DNA of 64,000 bases, from assembly GCF_020829645.1 (NCBI RefSeq), contig NZ_JAIVFS010000013.1, positions 62,001 through 126,000 on the forward strand, given 5' to 3'. Of this stretch, positions 55,845 through 64,000 are shown piece by piece. The notes below the pieces were generated by a model. It searched no databases. It was not told the DNA's origin and saw nothing but the letters and a program-made list of their open reading frames with translations. The translations under genes were made by a program, and so were the position numbers. This DNA is from Nostoc mirabile CHAB5784 (GTDB taxonomy: Bacteria > Cyanobacteriota > Cyanobacteriia > Cyanobacteriales > Nostocaceae). Numbering within the stretch: the stretch's first letter is position 1; the number at the start of each line of letters is the position of its first letter.

Positions 55845-57203
55845 CTACACCAGAGGTAACAATATTTCAAATTTTGTACCTATACCAATCTGTGAATGGA
55901 AATTTAATTTTCCGCCATGCCTGACGGTTATAATTCGATAACTTACTGCTAAACTAGTATTTTTACTATTCTTCGTTTCAAGAGAAAACGACTCCATAAT
56001 TTGCTGTTGCAATTCTTGAGACACTCCAGGGCCATTGTCGGCAATACGAATTAATATCCAGCGAGAATCTGGTGCATTTGGGTTGCTTGCTTCTTGGGAA
56101 ATTACTTCTGTAGTAATCTCGATTCGGGGTTTTTGAAGAGTCTTTGTATCTTCTCGATGCAACTGCTGTCGCACTGCTTCATTGAGTAAAGTATCCACAA
56201 CTTCGCTGAAAATATTCATCAAAACCTGGTTTATTTGCCCCATAAAGCAATATACTGGGGGTAATTGACCGTAATATTTGACGATTTCAATTTCTCCTTG
56301 AAGACGGCTATTAATTAATAAAATAATACTATCTATACAAGCGTGTAAATCTACTGGTTTAGGATAAAGCTCGTCGATATGGCAGAAGTTTTGTAAACTA
56401 GTGACAAGTTTTTTTAATCTTTCTGCTCCAGTGCGGATACTAGCAAGCGATCGCGACAAATCTTGTTCTAAAAAATCAAATTCAATCTCTTCTTTAATCT
56501 GATTAATGGCCTGGGAAGCTGATGGTAATTCTTTGTCGTAAGCTGCTATCAGCTTGAGCAAATCTTGGCTGTAGGTTGAAACATAAGTTATGTTACCCCA
56601 AATAAAACCCACTGGGTCTAAAATTTCGTGCGCTACACCGTCTACCAAACGTCCCAGATTTGCCATTTTATCATTTTGAATCATTTGGGCTTGGCTGCGT
56701 TCATATCGCACCAGATTCTCGATTCCCCGAATTTGCCAAGAAATAATATTCAATTCTTGTACATCTAACAGTCTATAAGCACCAGACTCTGTTTCTACTA
56801 CAATTGGTTCTGCTAATAATTCTGGCGATCGCTTTAAGCTAAGTTGCATTGCAGTTAAAATCGATGTTGTATCAGCAAGCAGCAACATCGGTATCCGCGC
56901 ATAGCTGTAGAGAACGGCTAATGGTTGCTGAACAAATAACTCTTGTCCGAATGGACGAATCAAAAATTCTAGCAGTCGCCGCCGCGAAATCATCCCAATG
57001 AAGTTTCCCTGTTCTACCAAAATTACTCCTGGTAGCAGGGGGTATTTTTCCAAAAAACTAGCCACTTCTATACCAGTGTGATTGATTTCCACTGAGAAGT
57101 TGTACATTGGTAGTTCTTGGAGGGTTGAATCTAAATCGATATCGCGATCGCTACCAAGAGACACAAATGGCGGTGAGATTTGGCAACTGAATTCTTCTGG
57201 CAC
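55845..57203 (-). CDS. Sensor histidine kinase with CBS-like N-terminus
   Basis: 452 aa from GTG 57203. Residues about 35-150 look like a CBS-type sensing region (FLEKYPLLPGVILVEQGNFI, GMISRRRLLEFLIRPFG). The HisKA H-box is LGRLVDGVAHEILDPVGFIW (His192). In the ATPase domain the usual NxxxNAxDA motif is QVLMNIFSEVVDTLL, so the Asn that helps bind Mg-ATP appears to be Glu; the G1 box ADNGPGV is normal and the G2 region is weak (SLAVSYRIITVRHGG). No membrane helix, so cytoplasmic. No response regulator is adjacent. Activity is uncertain. Confidence 0.85.
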   Translation of the reverse strand: MPEEFSCQISPPFVSLGSDRDIDLDSTLQELPMYNFSVEINHTGIEVASFLEKYPLLPGVILVEQGNFIGMISRRRLLEFLIRPFGQELFVQQPLAVLYSYARIPMLLLADTTSILTAMQLSLKRSPELLAEPIVVETESGAYRLLDVQELNIISWQIRGIENLVRYERSQAQMIQNDKMANLGRLVDGVAHEILDPVGFIWGNITYVSTYSQDLLKLIAAYDKELPSASQAINQIKEEIEFDFLEQDLSRSLASIRTGAERLKKLVTSLQNFCHIDELYPKPVDLHACIDSIILLINSRLQGEIEIVKYYGQLPPVYCFMGQINQVLMNIFSEVVDTLLNEAVRQQLHREDTKTLQKPRIEITTEVISQEASNPNAPDSRWILIRIADNGPGVSQELQQQIMESFSLETKNSKNTSLAVSYRIITVRHGGKLNFHSQIGIGTKFEILLPLV

Positions 57204-57294
57204 TATACACCCTGATTTTTACAAATATTAGGTAAACAATAAGTTAATATTTTACATTTTGTCACCCTCTAAATCCGATTTCAGTTTGGGTATC

Positions 57295-57395
57295 TACCGC
57301 AAGGCGGAAGTCACGCATTCACGCATACTTGAATTTTGGGCTTTCTGGCTGTAATAAAATGGTAGGTTTATTTCCACCGACCTGTACTAGTGATC
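57295..57395. repeat. Dispersed repeat, copy 1
   Basis: TACCGCAAGGCGGAAGTCAC, CGCATTCACGCAT, then TGGTAGGTTTATTTCCACCG and TACTAGT. The same blocks in the same order are at 59597-59710. Confidence 0.65.
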
Positions 57396-57528
57396 TGTCA
57401 GGGTGAAAATTGTTCTAAGGCGACTGGAAGTAATAGGTATGCGATTTCTAATCTGGGTGGAGAATATTTAGAGAGCGATCGCAAGCTAAACTAAAAACAA
57501 CCTTTACAAAAAGTGCAAAGGCAGCATT

Positions 57529-58356
57529 ATGACCTCTGCAACCAATCCATCCACTGCCCTCACTCCTTTCCCTGACCATACCCAGCTTCCTGAGTCTGAT
57601 GGCACATTTGTGAAAAATTGGCAAGAGCATCCCCAAAGCATCCTACTAACTGACTCAATTACACCCGTCCTCAACCAATTAAATCCTGAAGGTCAATATT
57701 GTATTGGGCAGGATTTAGGCATTTACTGGCGCTTGACTGATCCCCCTGAAAAAGGAGCAGAAGCACCGGATTGGTTTTATGTACCGAATGTACCACCTAC
57801 ACTGAATGGGCAAACGCGACGTTCTTATGTATTGTGGCGAGAGTTTATTGCCCCGTTGATTGTCTTGGAATTTGTCTCTGGAGATGGTAGTGAAGAACGA
57901 GATAAAACTCCTTGGAAGGGTAAATTTTGGATTTATGAGCAGGTAATTCGTCCTCCCTTCTACGGCATTTATGAGGCGAGTAAAGCCAGCTTAGAACTTT
58001 ATCATCTGATTGAAGGACAGTATCAGGTTTTAGCAGCAAATGAACGAGGACATTATCCCATAGGCCCCTTAGAAGTTGAATTAGGTTTATGGCTAGGAGT
58101 TTATCAAAATGTGGAATTGCCCTGGTTGCGTTGGTGGGATTTACAAGGTAATTTATTGTTGAGTGGCGATGAAAGAGCCGAACAAGAACGCGAAAGGGCT
58201 GAACAAGAACGCGAAAGGGCTGAACAAGAACGCGAAAAGGCTGAACAAGAACGCGAAAAGGCTGAACAAGAACGCGAAAGGGCTGAACAGGAACTTCAAA
58301 GAGCCGATCGCCTAGCTGCCCAATTGCGATCACTCGGCGTTGAACCAGAAACCTAA
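57529..58356 (+). CDS. Uma2-family protein with charged coiled-coil tail
   Basis: 275 aa. Uma2/DUF820-type core with GQDLGIYWRLTDPPEKGAEA, PDWFYVPNVPP, LIVLEFVSGDGSEERDKTP (the acidic-xx-Glu region of the PD-(D/E)XK fold, though the usual ExK Lys is not evident) and GLWLGVYQNVELPWLRWWD. From residue about 215 a heptad repeat EQERERA/EQEREKA appears six times, encoded by a 21-bp tandem repeat (GAACAAGAACGCGAAAGGGCT-type), then LQRADRLAAQLRSLGVEPE. This tail is frequent in cyanobacterial Uma2 proteins. Confidence 0.85.
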   Translation: MTSATNPSTALTPFPDHTQLPESDGTFVKNWQEHPQSILLTDSITPVLNQLNPEGQYCIGQDLGIYWRLTDPPEKGAEAPDWFYVPNVPPTLNGQTRRSYVLWREFIAPLIVLEFVSGDGSEERDKTPWKGKFWIYEQVIRPPFYGIYEASKASLELYHLIEGQYQVLAANERGHYPIGPLEVELGLWLGVYQNVELPWLRWWDLQGNLLLSGDERAEQERERAEQERERAEQEREKAEQEREKAEQERERAEQELQRADRLAAQLRSLGVEPET

Positions 58357-58367
58357 TATTTTGCTAT

Positions 58368-58401
58368 GAATTACGAATTACGAATTACGAATTACGAATT
58401 A
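58368..58401. repeat. GAATTAC heptamer tandem repeat
   Basis: About four and a half units, 12 bases after the stop of the Uma2-family gene. Confidence 0.85.
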
Positions 58402-58456
58402 AATCTGTGGCTTAATTTATTTAGACACAAATTTTACTGCTACCAGGGTAATCACG

Positions 58457-59596
58457 ATGACAAATAGACCTCCTTCCGAACCGGAGTCATCCCAAAGAAC
58501 TGCCCTTGGCTTTGATGAATTTATAGCCATTCTGGTCGCCTTCGCCACTATCGGAGCGATTCTTTTTTGGTCATTATCCCGCAGGGATTCTAGCTGGAAC
58601 TTAAACGGGCTGCTGTCGCCTTCCTCTACTCCGTCTAGAAGTGTTCAACCAAATCAAGTATTGCCCTTCCCTACTCCCAAGGTGGAACCAAATGTAGTCC
58701 CCAACAACGTTTTGCCCTATTCTACACCTGAGGCTGTTGTTGAACCCAAAACACCTTCATTCCCAACTGACAGCGCAACTTCTTCCCGCGCAGTGTTACC
58801 ATCTGCTCAAATAATTCCAACTCAATCCTCACAACCACAGAAACCTGTATCCTCTTCAGCAGCGCTTGAGCCATCAATTACATCATCAGCGTTGCCTTTA
58901 GTAACTCCGGCAAAACAAAAATCTATTATTCCGCCGCCAATTGCATTTAACGATGTGCCCAATAACTTTTGGGGTCGGCGTTTTATAGATGTTCTTTCTT
59001 CCCGTGGTATTCTCAAGGGGTTTCCTGATTATTCTTTTAGACCAAATCAGCCTGTAAACCGCGCCGAATTTGCTGCCATACTGCAAAAAGCCTTAGAGCA
59101 AGAACCGTCTAAGACTGCGATCGCATTTCAAGATGTACCAGCAAAATTCTGGGCAACTCCAGCAATTGACCGAGCCATCAGTGCCGGATTTCTCAAAGGC
59201 TACCCGAAAAAAACCTTCAAACCACAACAAAATATTACGCGAGTGCAAGTTTTAGTTGCCCTTGTTAGTGGGTTGAATTTGAAAGCACCCACTTCCCAAA
59301 ATCAGATTTTAAGTGTCTATAAAGATGCTAAAGATATTCCAACCTATGCTACCAGCAAAATAGCTGCTGCTACAGCCAATGGTCTGGTAGTTAACTATCC
59401 AAATCCACAAATTCTAGCTCCCAACAAAGTAGCTACTCGTGCTGAAGTGGCAGCGATGATTCATCAAGCTTTAGTAAAAGGGGGCAAGTTGGAGGGAATT
59501 TCATCTCAAAACATTGTTCGAGCTGGTGGCGTGTCTCCAAAAGTCTCGCCCACACCAAAGCAGAACTTAAAAGGTAACTTGTCTACAGGAGGCTAG
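58457..59596 (+). CDS. SLH-domain protein with N-terminal membrane anchor
   Basis: 379 aa. Short cytoplasmic start, a membrane helix at residues about 22-38 (FIAILVAFATIGAILFW), a Pro/Ser/Thr-rich linker to about 155, then three S-layer homology repeats: FNDVPNNFWGRRFIDVLSSR ... NRAEFAAILQKAL; FQDVPAKFWATPAIDRAISA ... TRVQVLVALVSG; and a third with YKDAKDIPTYATSKIAAATA ... TRAEVAAMIHQAL. SLH domains usually bind cell-wall polymers. A final 35-residue Ser/Pro tail follows. Probably anchored in the cytoplasmic membrane and reaching the peptidoglycan. Confidence 0.9.
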   Translation: MTNRPPSEPESSQRTALGFDEFIAILVAFATIGAILFWSLSRRDSSWNLNGLLSPSSTPSRSVQPNQVLPFPTPKVEPNVVPNNVLPYSTPEAVVEPKTPSFPTDSATSSRAVLPSAQIIPTQSSQPQKPVSSSAALEPSITSSALPLVTPAKQKSIIPPPIAFNDVPNNFWGRRFIDVLSSRGILKGFPDYSFRPNQPVNRAEFAAILQKALEQEPSKTAIAFQDVPAKFWATPAIDRAISAGFLKGYPKKTFKPQQNITRVQVLVALVSGLNLKAPTSQNQILSVYKDAKDIPTYATSKIAAATANGLVVNYPNPQILAPNKVATRAEVAAMIHQALVKGGKLEGISSQNIVRAGGVSPKVSPTPKQNLKGNLSTGG

Positions 59597-59710
59597 TACC
59601 GCAAGGCAAAAGTCACGCATTCACGCATTCACGCATTCAAAATAATTGTATTCCGAGCTTCTTGTGCCATTTGAAATGGTATGTTTATTTCCGCGCCCGT
59701 TATACTAGTC
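59597..59710. repeat. Dispersed repeat, copy 2
   Basis: TACCGCAAGGCAAAAGTCAC, three ACGCATTC units, ATGGTATGTTTATTTCCGCG and TACTAGT, parallel to 57295-57395. Confidence 0.65.
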
Positions 59711-59865
59711 TTAACAATAATTACTAATTCGTAATTCGTAATTAAACCAAATGTAAGTTTGACCAGAAAGCGAGACGCAAGCCCCTGACTTCAGGCCTTG
59801 TCGTTACCCACATTTTTGTAAAAGTCAAAGTGTAACCCTGACTGATACTGCGTAGGTTTTGAGTC

Positions 59866-59943
59866 GATCCCCCCAACCCCCCTTAAAAAGGGGGGCTAAA
59901 AATGCCTTATTTTCCCCCTTTTTAAGGGGGACTAAGGGGGATC
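59866..59943. repeat. Long inverted repeat of GATCCCCC type
   Basis: GATCCCCCCAACCCCCCTTA ... and its near complement ending AAGGGGGACTAAGGGGGATC. The outer arms and an inner CTTAAAAAGGGGGG/CCCCCTTTTTAAG pair can form a cruciform. This text is common between cyanobacterial genes. Confidence 0.8.
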
Positions 59944-59992
59944 TCCAATGACTATGCACCAAAACCCGAGCAGTATTGTAACCCTGACTGAT

Positions 59993-60158
59993 ATCCCGCC
60001 CAGAACTGAAGTTTTGCCGCTCAGAGCTACTGTCCACTCAAGTGGACTAAAATTTTCGCTTTTACAGAGTATAGCTATTTACATTAGTTAAAATCTTCTA
60101 TTTAGTCCTCTTGAGAGGACTTTAGCTATTAGCCTTGGAATTTATTCCAAGGCGGGAT
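59993..60158. mobile_element. MITE-like repeat, copy B
   Basis: Terminal inverted repeats ATCCCGCC and GGCGGGAT. Inside: GTCCACTCAAGTGGACT, AGTCCTCTTGAGAGGACT and CCTTGGAATTTATTCCAAGG palindromes. Copy A is at 50796-50919. Confidence 0.7.
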
Positions 60159-60686
60159 GGCAACGAAGCAAAGATTTATAAAGATGTTGGTAATAACAAG
60201 CCCTTTAGGGCTGGGGAGTATCAAGGCTTATGTGGTGTTCGCCTAACGAGACTTATTAACAATTCAAAATTCAAAATTCAAACATTTTAGACATTTTCAG
60301 ATGGGGATTTAAACCCCAACTGAAACTGCGCTACGTGTAATGGTTGGGGTCTTAAACCCTTTAATTTCCGATAAAAAGACCTTTAAGAGGTTTTACTATA
60401 CAAAACAGTCCCTCTCCGAATCGGAGAGGGACAAACTTGAACTTTAGTTCAAGTCTGGGAGAGGTTCATCGAACTCACGAATTACGAATTGTTAATGACC
60501 TTCGTAGGGAATTTTGAGAGAAGTCTGATCGCCAGAAGTCGGCGATCAGACTTCGGTGATTTGCAATTAGAGGGTACTCCTACACAGGAGCAAGCTACGC
60601 ATAGCGCCTTGCCCTGAGCTTGCCGTACTCCTTCAAAGAAGCAAGCAAGCTACGCAAAGCGTCTCATACAGAAGCGATAATCACTA
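60159..60686. other. Intergenic region rich in hairpins
   Basis: Contains a perfect hairpin at 60408-60432 (GTCCCTCTCCGA, A, complement), a smaller ACTTGAACT/AGTTCAAGT hairpin next to it, and a perfect 14-bp-stem hairpin at 60520-60554 (GAAGTCTGATCGCC ... GGCGATCAGACTTC). Text near 60215-60231 (GGGCTGGGGAGTATCAA) resembles a degraded TnpB right end. No gene is seen. Confidence 0.65.
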
Positions 60687-61124
60687 TTAAGCTTCTGGAA
60701 TTTGTTGACCAACCACTTGTGATTTAAGAGTAGTGATTTCACTAGTTAACTCTTTCCTGGTTGAGGCTTTGAGTAAATAGCGGTAAACAAACCAGGCAGA
60801 GTAACCAATACCGATCAACTCAAAAGTAGGTGCTACCAACGGGATATCATTCAAAGCATCTAATATTGCCAAGAGTACTTTAACCCCAACAATTGATCCC
60901 ACAATTAAACCAACAGTGATCAGGGGTTGCTTATATTGATTAAAGAAGCTTCCCAGATATTCTGGCAATGTTGCTAAAAAGCTAGAAATTTGCTCACCAT
61001 ATTTTTGCCATTCATCTTGAGACTGTGCGGGAGGCTGGAGTTTGGTGATGGTTCCTGTTTGGCTGTTGATTTCTGCCACTGTAGTCTCTTTGGATGCGGT
61101 TTCGGTAAATTCTTGTTCTGGCAT
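60687..61124 (-). CDS. CAAD-domain membrane protein
   Basis: 145 aa from ATG 61124, with AGGAG seven bases upstream; an in-frame GTG two codons earlier is less likely. After a polar N-terminus the CAAD core follows: WQKYGEQISSFLATLPEYLG, then FFNQYKQPLITVGLIVGSIV (helix 1), LLAILDALNDIPLVAPTFEL (helix 2 region) and IGIGYSAWFVYRYLL. CAAD was first described as a membrane-anchoring domain attached to some cyanobacterial aminoacyl-tRNA synthetases; stand-alone versions are thylakoid membrane proteins, related to the plant CURT1 proteins that bend membranes. C-terminal coiled coil RKELTSEITTLKSQVV. Confidence 0.9.
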   Translation of the reverse strand: MPEQEFTETASKETTVAEINSQTGTITKLQPPAQSQDEWQKYGEQISSFLATLPEYLGSFFNQYKQPLITVGLIVGSIVGVKVLLAILDALNDIPLVAPTFELIGIGYSAWFVYRYLLKASTRKELTSEITTLKSQVVGQQIPEA

Positions 61125-62614
61125 TTTCACTCCTATATATTTGACAGTTGAGTTTTTCTAATCTGGATAATTACAACCAAAAGGCTGTTGATTAGGTAAT
61201 GCACTTGTGCATTAGTACAATTGTGTAAAGGGCACAAAAGGGTTTTAGTGTCCTATAACTATAATTGCCCCATAATATCTACTGCATCAACTACAAGGTA
61301 GACACTCAGGATGAGGATAGAACTAAGAAGCCAGCAGGATGTATTCTGATCAGCTTTCTGAGTTCTTTTCTTGAATCAAGTGGAATCCTCAGGTTGTGAT
61401 TATCCCATTCCGTGTCATTCGCTCATAATCGTACTAAATTTAAGTACAAATCTGGCAAAAATCAGCCCACCTCTCATTTATATAAGCCTAAAACCCGATT
61501 TTAGCCGATATTAAAGCTATCTTAAGCCCCATTCGTCAATTAACGCATTCGTATTGATATTAATACGTATTGAAGGAGGCAGAGGAGCAAATCATCCCTT
61601 TATTCGACACTTCGGCAAAGTTTTACAGTGAGCCTGCCGAACTGCTCAGTGACCACCTTGGATGACTTGGAGCCACTGAACTCTCAAAGAGCGGGAAGCT
61701 GACGCAATAGTAGGGGTACTTAAACCATGCACCCTGGCCTATTGGTCGCAGCAGTTCTTACTGATCGCTTTTGGCGTCTCCCCTTGGAAGAGGCAGTTTT
61801 CCGTAAGCTCGAACTGCCTTCCTCGATAAAAATTTTTGTGTGTTCACACAGACTAGACTTTTAACCTATTTTATGATGTTCCTGCTTTGGAGATGAGGGA
61901 GTAGGGGAAGCAGGGAAGACAAGGTGACAAAGTGACAAGAGGTGAGAACTTGCAACAAGTCTTTCCCCTTGTCCCCAAGTCCTCTTTCCAATGCCCCATG
62001 CCCACTTGCCCTGAGCAACTCGTGCCGACTTGTGCCGAGCGACTTGTGCCAAGCGTTGCCGAGGTAAGTCGAAGGGATGCCCAATGCTCAACAAATGTCA
62101 AAGCTTTTGTTTTTTTCCTGATTGTATTAATTTTATAAAGAAGCAGTTAAGGTAGAGTAGTGCCATACTGATGGCAATAACTCATTGTTATCAACCGCAT
62201 ATTGAGGAAAGTGTTGTGTTAAGAAGAAGACAGTCTCAGATAGGTCTTTAGGGACTTCCAAATAAAAAAATATCCCAAAACTGACGCAAAAATCTTATCT
62301 ATTTCTCCCCTCTCTGTGTTCTCTGCATCTCTGTGGTTCGTTCATTTGGATAATTTATTTCTTGGAAGTCCCTTAATGCAGGGAATTATTTGTTGCTGCT
62401 GAAAAAAGTGAATTCTATTCGCTCTCAGTAACTGTACTTAGGAGCATTGCTATCAAAACTACCTATATTATATAAGTATATGTTAATTATATAGTAAGTA
62501 ATGATTTGCTATTGCTATAAAAGAAGATAATGTAAATGTTAATCACCAATTAAAGTGTTTGCACAAGCTAAACTGATTTGGTGATTTTTGCGGGAAGGCA
62601 AGGAGGTTTGAGAA
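61125..62614. other. Long intergenic region
   Basis: About 1.5 kb without a convincing gene. 61560-61860 includes CTCGAACTGCC/GGCAGTTTTCC pairings. 61930-62095 is low-complexity C-rich text (CCCCATGCCCACTTGCCCTG, GTGCCGACTTGTGCCGAGCG) whose overlapping frames are artefacts. A MITE-like repeat is at 62250-62373. A strong AGGAGG site precedes ATG 62615. Confidence 0.5.
62250..62373. mobile_element. MITE-like element with 12-bp inverted ends
   Basis: AGGGACTTCCAA (62250-62261) and TTGGAAGTCCCT (62362-62373) with further pairing inside (ATAAA/TTTAT). The GGGACTT...AAGTCCC core is flanked on both sides by TTA, a possible target duplication. 124 bases, no ORF. Confidence 0.6.
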
Positions 62615-64000
62615 ATGCCTTCCTCAAAAGCCAACCCCTATCGACAGCAGTTCAGAAAGCAAAAAAGTGTCAGCCGAAGAGCGATCGACAGACGAACTCC
62701 CGACCATAGAATTTCCCTCACGAGGGAAGCTCAAAGCCAGTTCTTGGCGCATCCATCAAAAAATTGGCTATGGGTACTTTGTAGCTATCGGAATTGGCTT
62801 TTTTGGCTCACTGACTGGGTTAGTGATCGCCAACTACTACCGGGGAAGGGAAGTCAGGCAATTCAATCAAGCCTATGAACAAGGGCAACTACTGAGTAAT
62901 TATAAAGATGCAGTAGTAGGGGCACAGTTACATAGCTCTAACTTAGTTGCTGTATTGGAAAATTCACAACAGCTACAAACCAAAAAAGCCGATTTTCTGA
63001 ATAATGTTGAAAAAGCCAAGCAATTAGAGTCAAAAATTGGCGGATTTATTGACAGTAAACCTAAAAGACTAGCAGCAACAAGTTCGACTTTACAGACGTT
63101 ATTGCTGGATTACAAGACAAATTTAAAAGCTTACGTTGACCAAATCGAAGTCGTCTTACAGAAAATTGACTCTCAACAAGTGCAGCCTCAGCAGATTTCC
63201 TCTGCCCGATCGCAATTATTAACAATTATGCGTGGTCAAACAGCCATGCGGCTAGACCAGCTTTCTCAAAGCTTGACTAACATCCTGCAAACTGCCCAAG
63301 AACAAGAGCAAGAAAGGCAAAAAGCCGTTGAGCAGGCAAAAATAGTTGAGCGATTGATCGTGATCGTGAGTATGCTGGTTTCGGTGGCGATCGCAGCCAT
63401 TGTAGCTTGGCGTACCAGTCGAGCGATCGCTGAACCAGTTATCACTGTAACCCAAGTAGCTGAACAAGTTGCAAGGAAACATAATTTCGATTTGCGAGCG
63501 CCTGTCACCACTGAAGATGAAATTGGCCTACTCGCCAAATCTTTAAATCGTCTAATTGAGCGAGTATCTGAGCGAACAAAAGAACTACAACAAGCTAAAG
63601 AATTAGCCGAAGCTGCTAGCAAAGCAAAAAGCGTATTTTTAGCCAATGTCAGCCACGAATTACGCACACCATTAAATGCTGTCATTGGCTTAAGTCAACT
63701 TCTAGAAGACGACGCTACCGATCTTGGTTTATCGGCAGATTTTATCACAGATTTAGAAACAATTAACTCTGCTGGTAAGCATCTACTGCACTTGATTAAC
63801 GAAATCCTCGACTTGTCAAAAATTGAAGCGGGGAAAATGACTCTTTATCCAGAGACATTCGAGATTGCGACGCTGATTTATAATGTTGTCCTCACAGTCA
63901 AACCAGCTATAGAAAAAAATGCCAATGTTTTAGAAGTGCATTTTGATGAGCAACTTGGCATGATGTACGCCGATCAAACTAGGATGCGGCAGGTGTTGTT
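62615..64000 (+). CDS. Membrane histidine kinase, N-terminus frameshifted, 3' end outside window
   Basis: ATG 62615 has an ideal AGGAGG site and opens [17 protein letters not shown], but that frame then turns non-coding. The next frame, starting near 62667 ([16 protein letters not shown], then [20 protein letters not shown]), carries the whole kinase to the window end. The switch point is a run of six A (62661-62666); one A fewer would restore one frame. GTG 62667 is the alternative start. Features: membrane helix ([19 protein letters not shown]), an external region of about 150 aa, second helix ([19 protein letters not shown]), HAMP domain, HisKA with [20 protein letters not shown], and the start of the ATPase domain. 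Confidence 0.8.

Noticed and set aside
61861..62138. Overlapping frames of 68-77 codons
   Set aside because: Three minus frames and one plus frame are all open over C-rich low-complexity DNA; none is protein-like.
62615..62878. 87-codon frame as an independent gene
   Set aside because: After the first 17 codons it overlaps the kinase frame and loses protein character; better explained as the displaced start of the kinase.

Overview
The window looks like chromosomal DNA of a filamentous, Nostoc-like cyanobacterium (order Nostocales). The evidence is the many HIP1-type GCGATCGC sites, the heptanucleotide tandem repeats (AATTCGT, GGGAGTG, TAACTCC), and cyanobacterial families such as the calcium-dependent protease PrcA, Ycf23/DUF561, the CAAD membrane protein, DUF1400 hydrolase, Uma2 proteins and orthocaspase. 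No rRNA, tRNA or CRISPR array was recognised.

Left part (1-12.4 kb): the end of an unrecognised gene; two overlapping small genes; a propeptide-like protein divergent from prcA; thiC with a clear TPP riboswitch and promoter next to a truncated TnpB element; a four-gene overlapping leftward cluster with a DUF2726-like nuclease candidate (7.5-9.3 kb); and a succinyl-CoA-synthetase-like pair whose alpha subunit lacks the phosphohistidine.

Middle (13-43 kb): scattered housekeeping and accessory genes (DegT aminotransferase, FetB-like permease, Ycf23, methyltransferase, a STAND/NB-ARC TPR protein, SPOR-like protein, mnmA, DUF1400 hydrolase, Kir channel, three PRC-barrel/DUF2382 paralogues, an orthocaspase with Tyr/Ser instead of His/Cys, ATP sulfurylase). 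Between them lie one complete IS605-type element (tnpA plus tnpB), two solo tnpB genes, solo right ends and several MITE or foldback-like repeats. Short palindromic repeats have entered several coding sequences in frame or supply their stop codons.

The most interesting region is 43.8-50.7 kb. Three tandem genes for 79-82 aa peptides share almost identical upstream regions and a 20-aa double-glycine leader, but have variable Pro/Ala/Thr repeat spacers. They are followed by a C39-peptidase ABC exporter and preceded, divergently, by an HlyD-type membrane fusion protein. Together they form a self-contained leader-cleaving export system of the cyanobacterial bacteriocin / EbfG-PteB type, with a precursor family I do not recognise. 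A terminator-like hairpin sits just in front of the exporter gene.

Right part (52-64 kb): SDR, GH57-like hydrolase, an unrecognised protein, a histidine kinase, a Uma2 protein with a heptad-repeat tail, an SLH-domain protein, repeat-rich intergenic DNA, a CAAD protein and the 5' part of a hybrid-type histidine kinase whose start region appears frameshifted at an A6 run.
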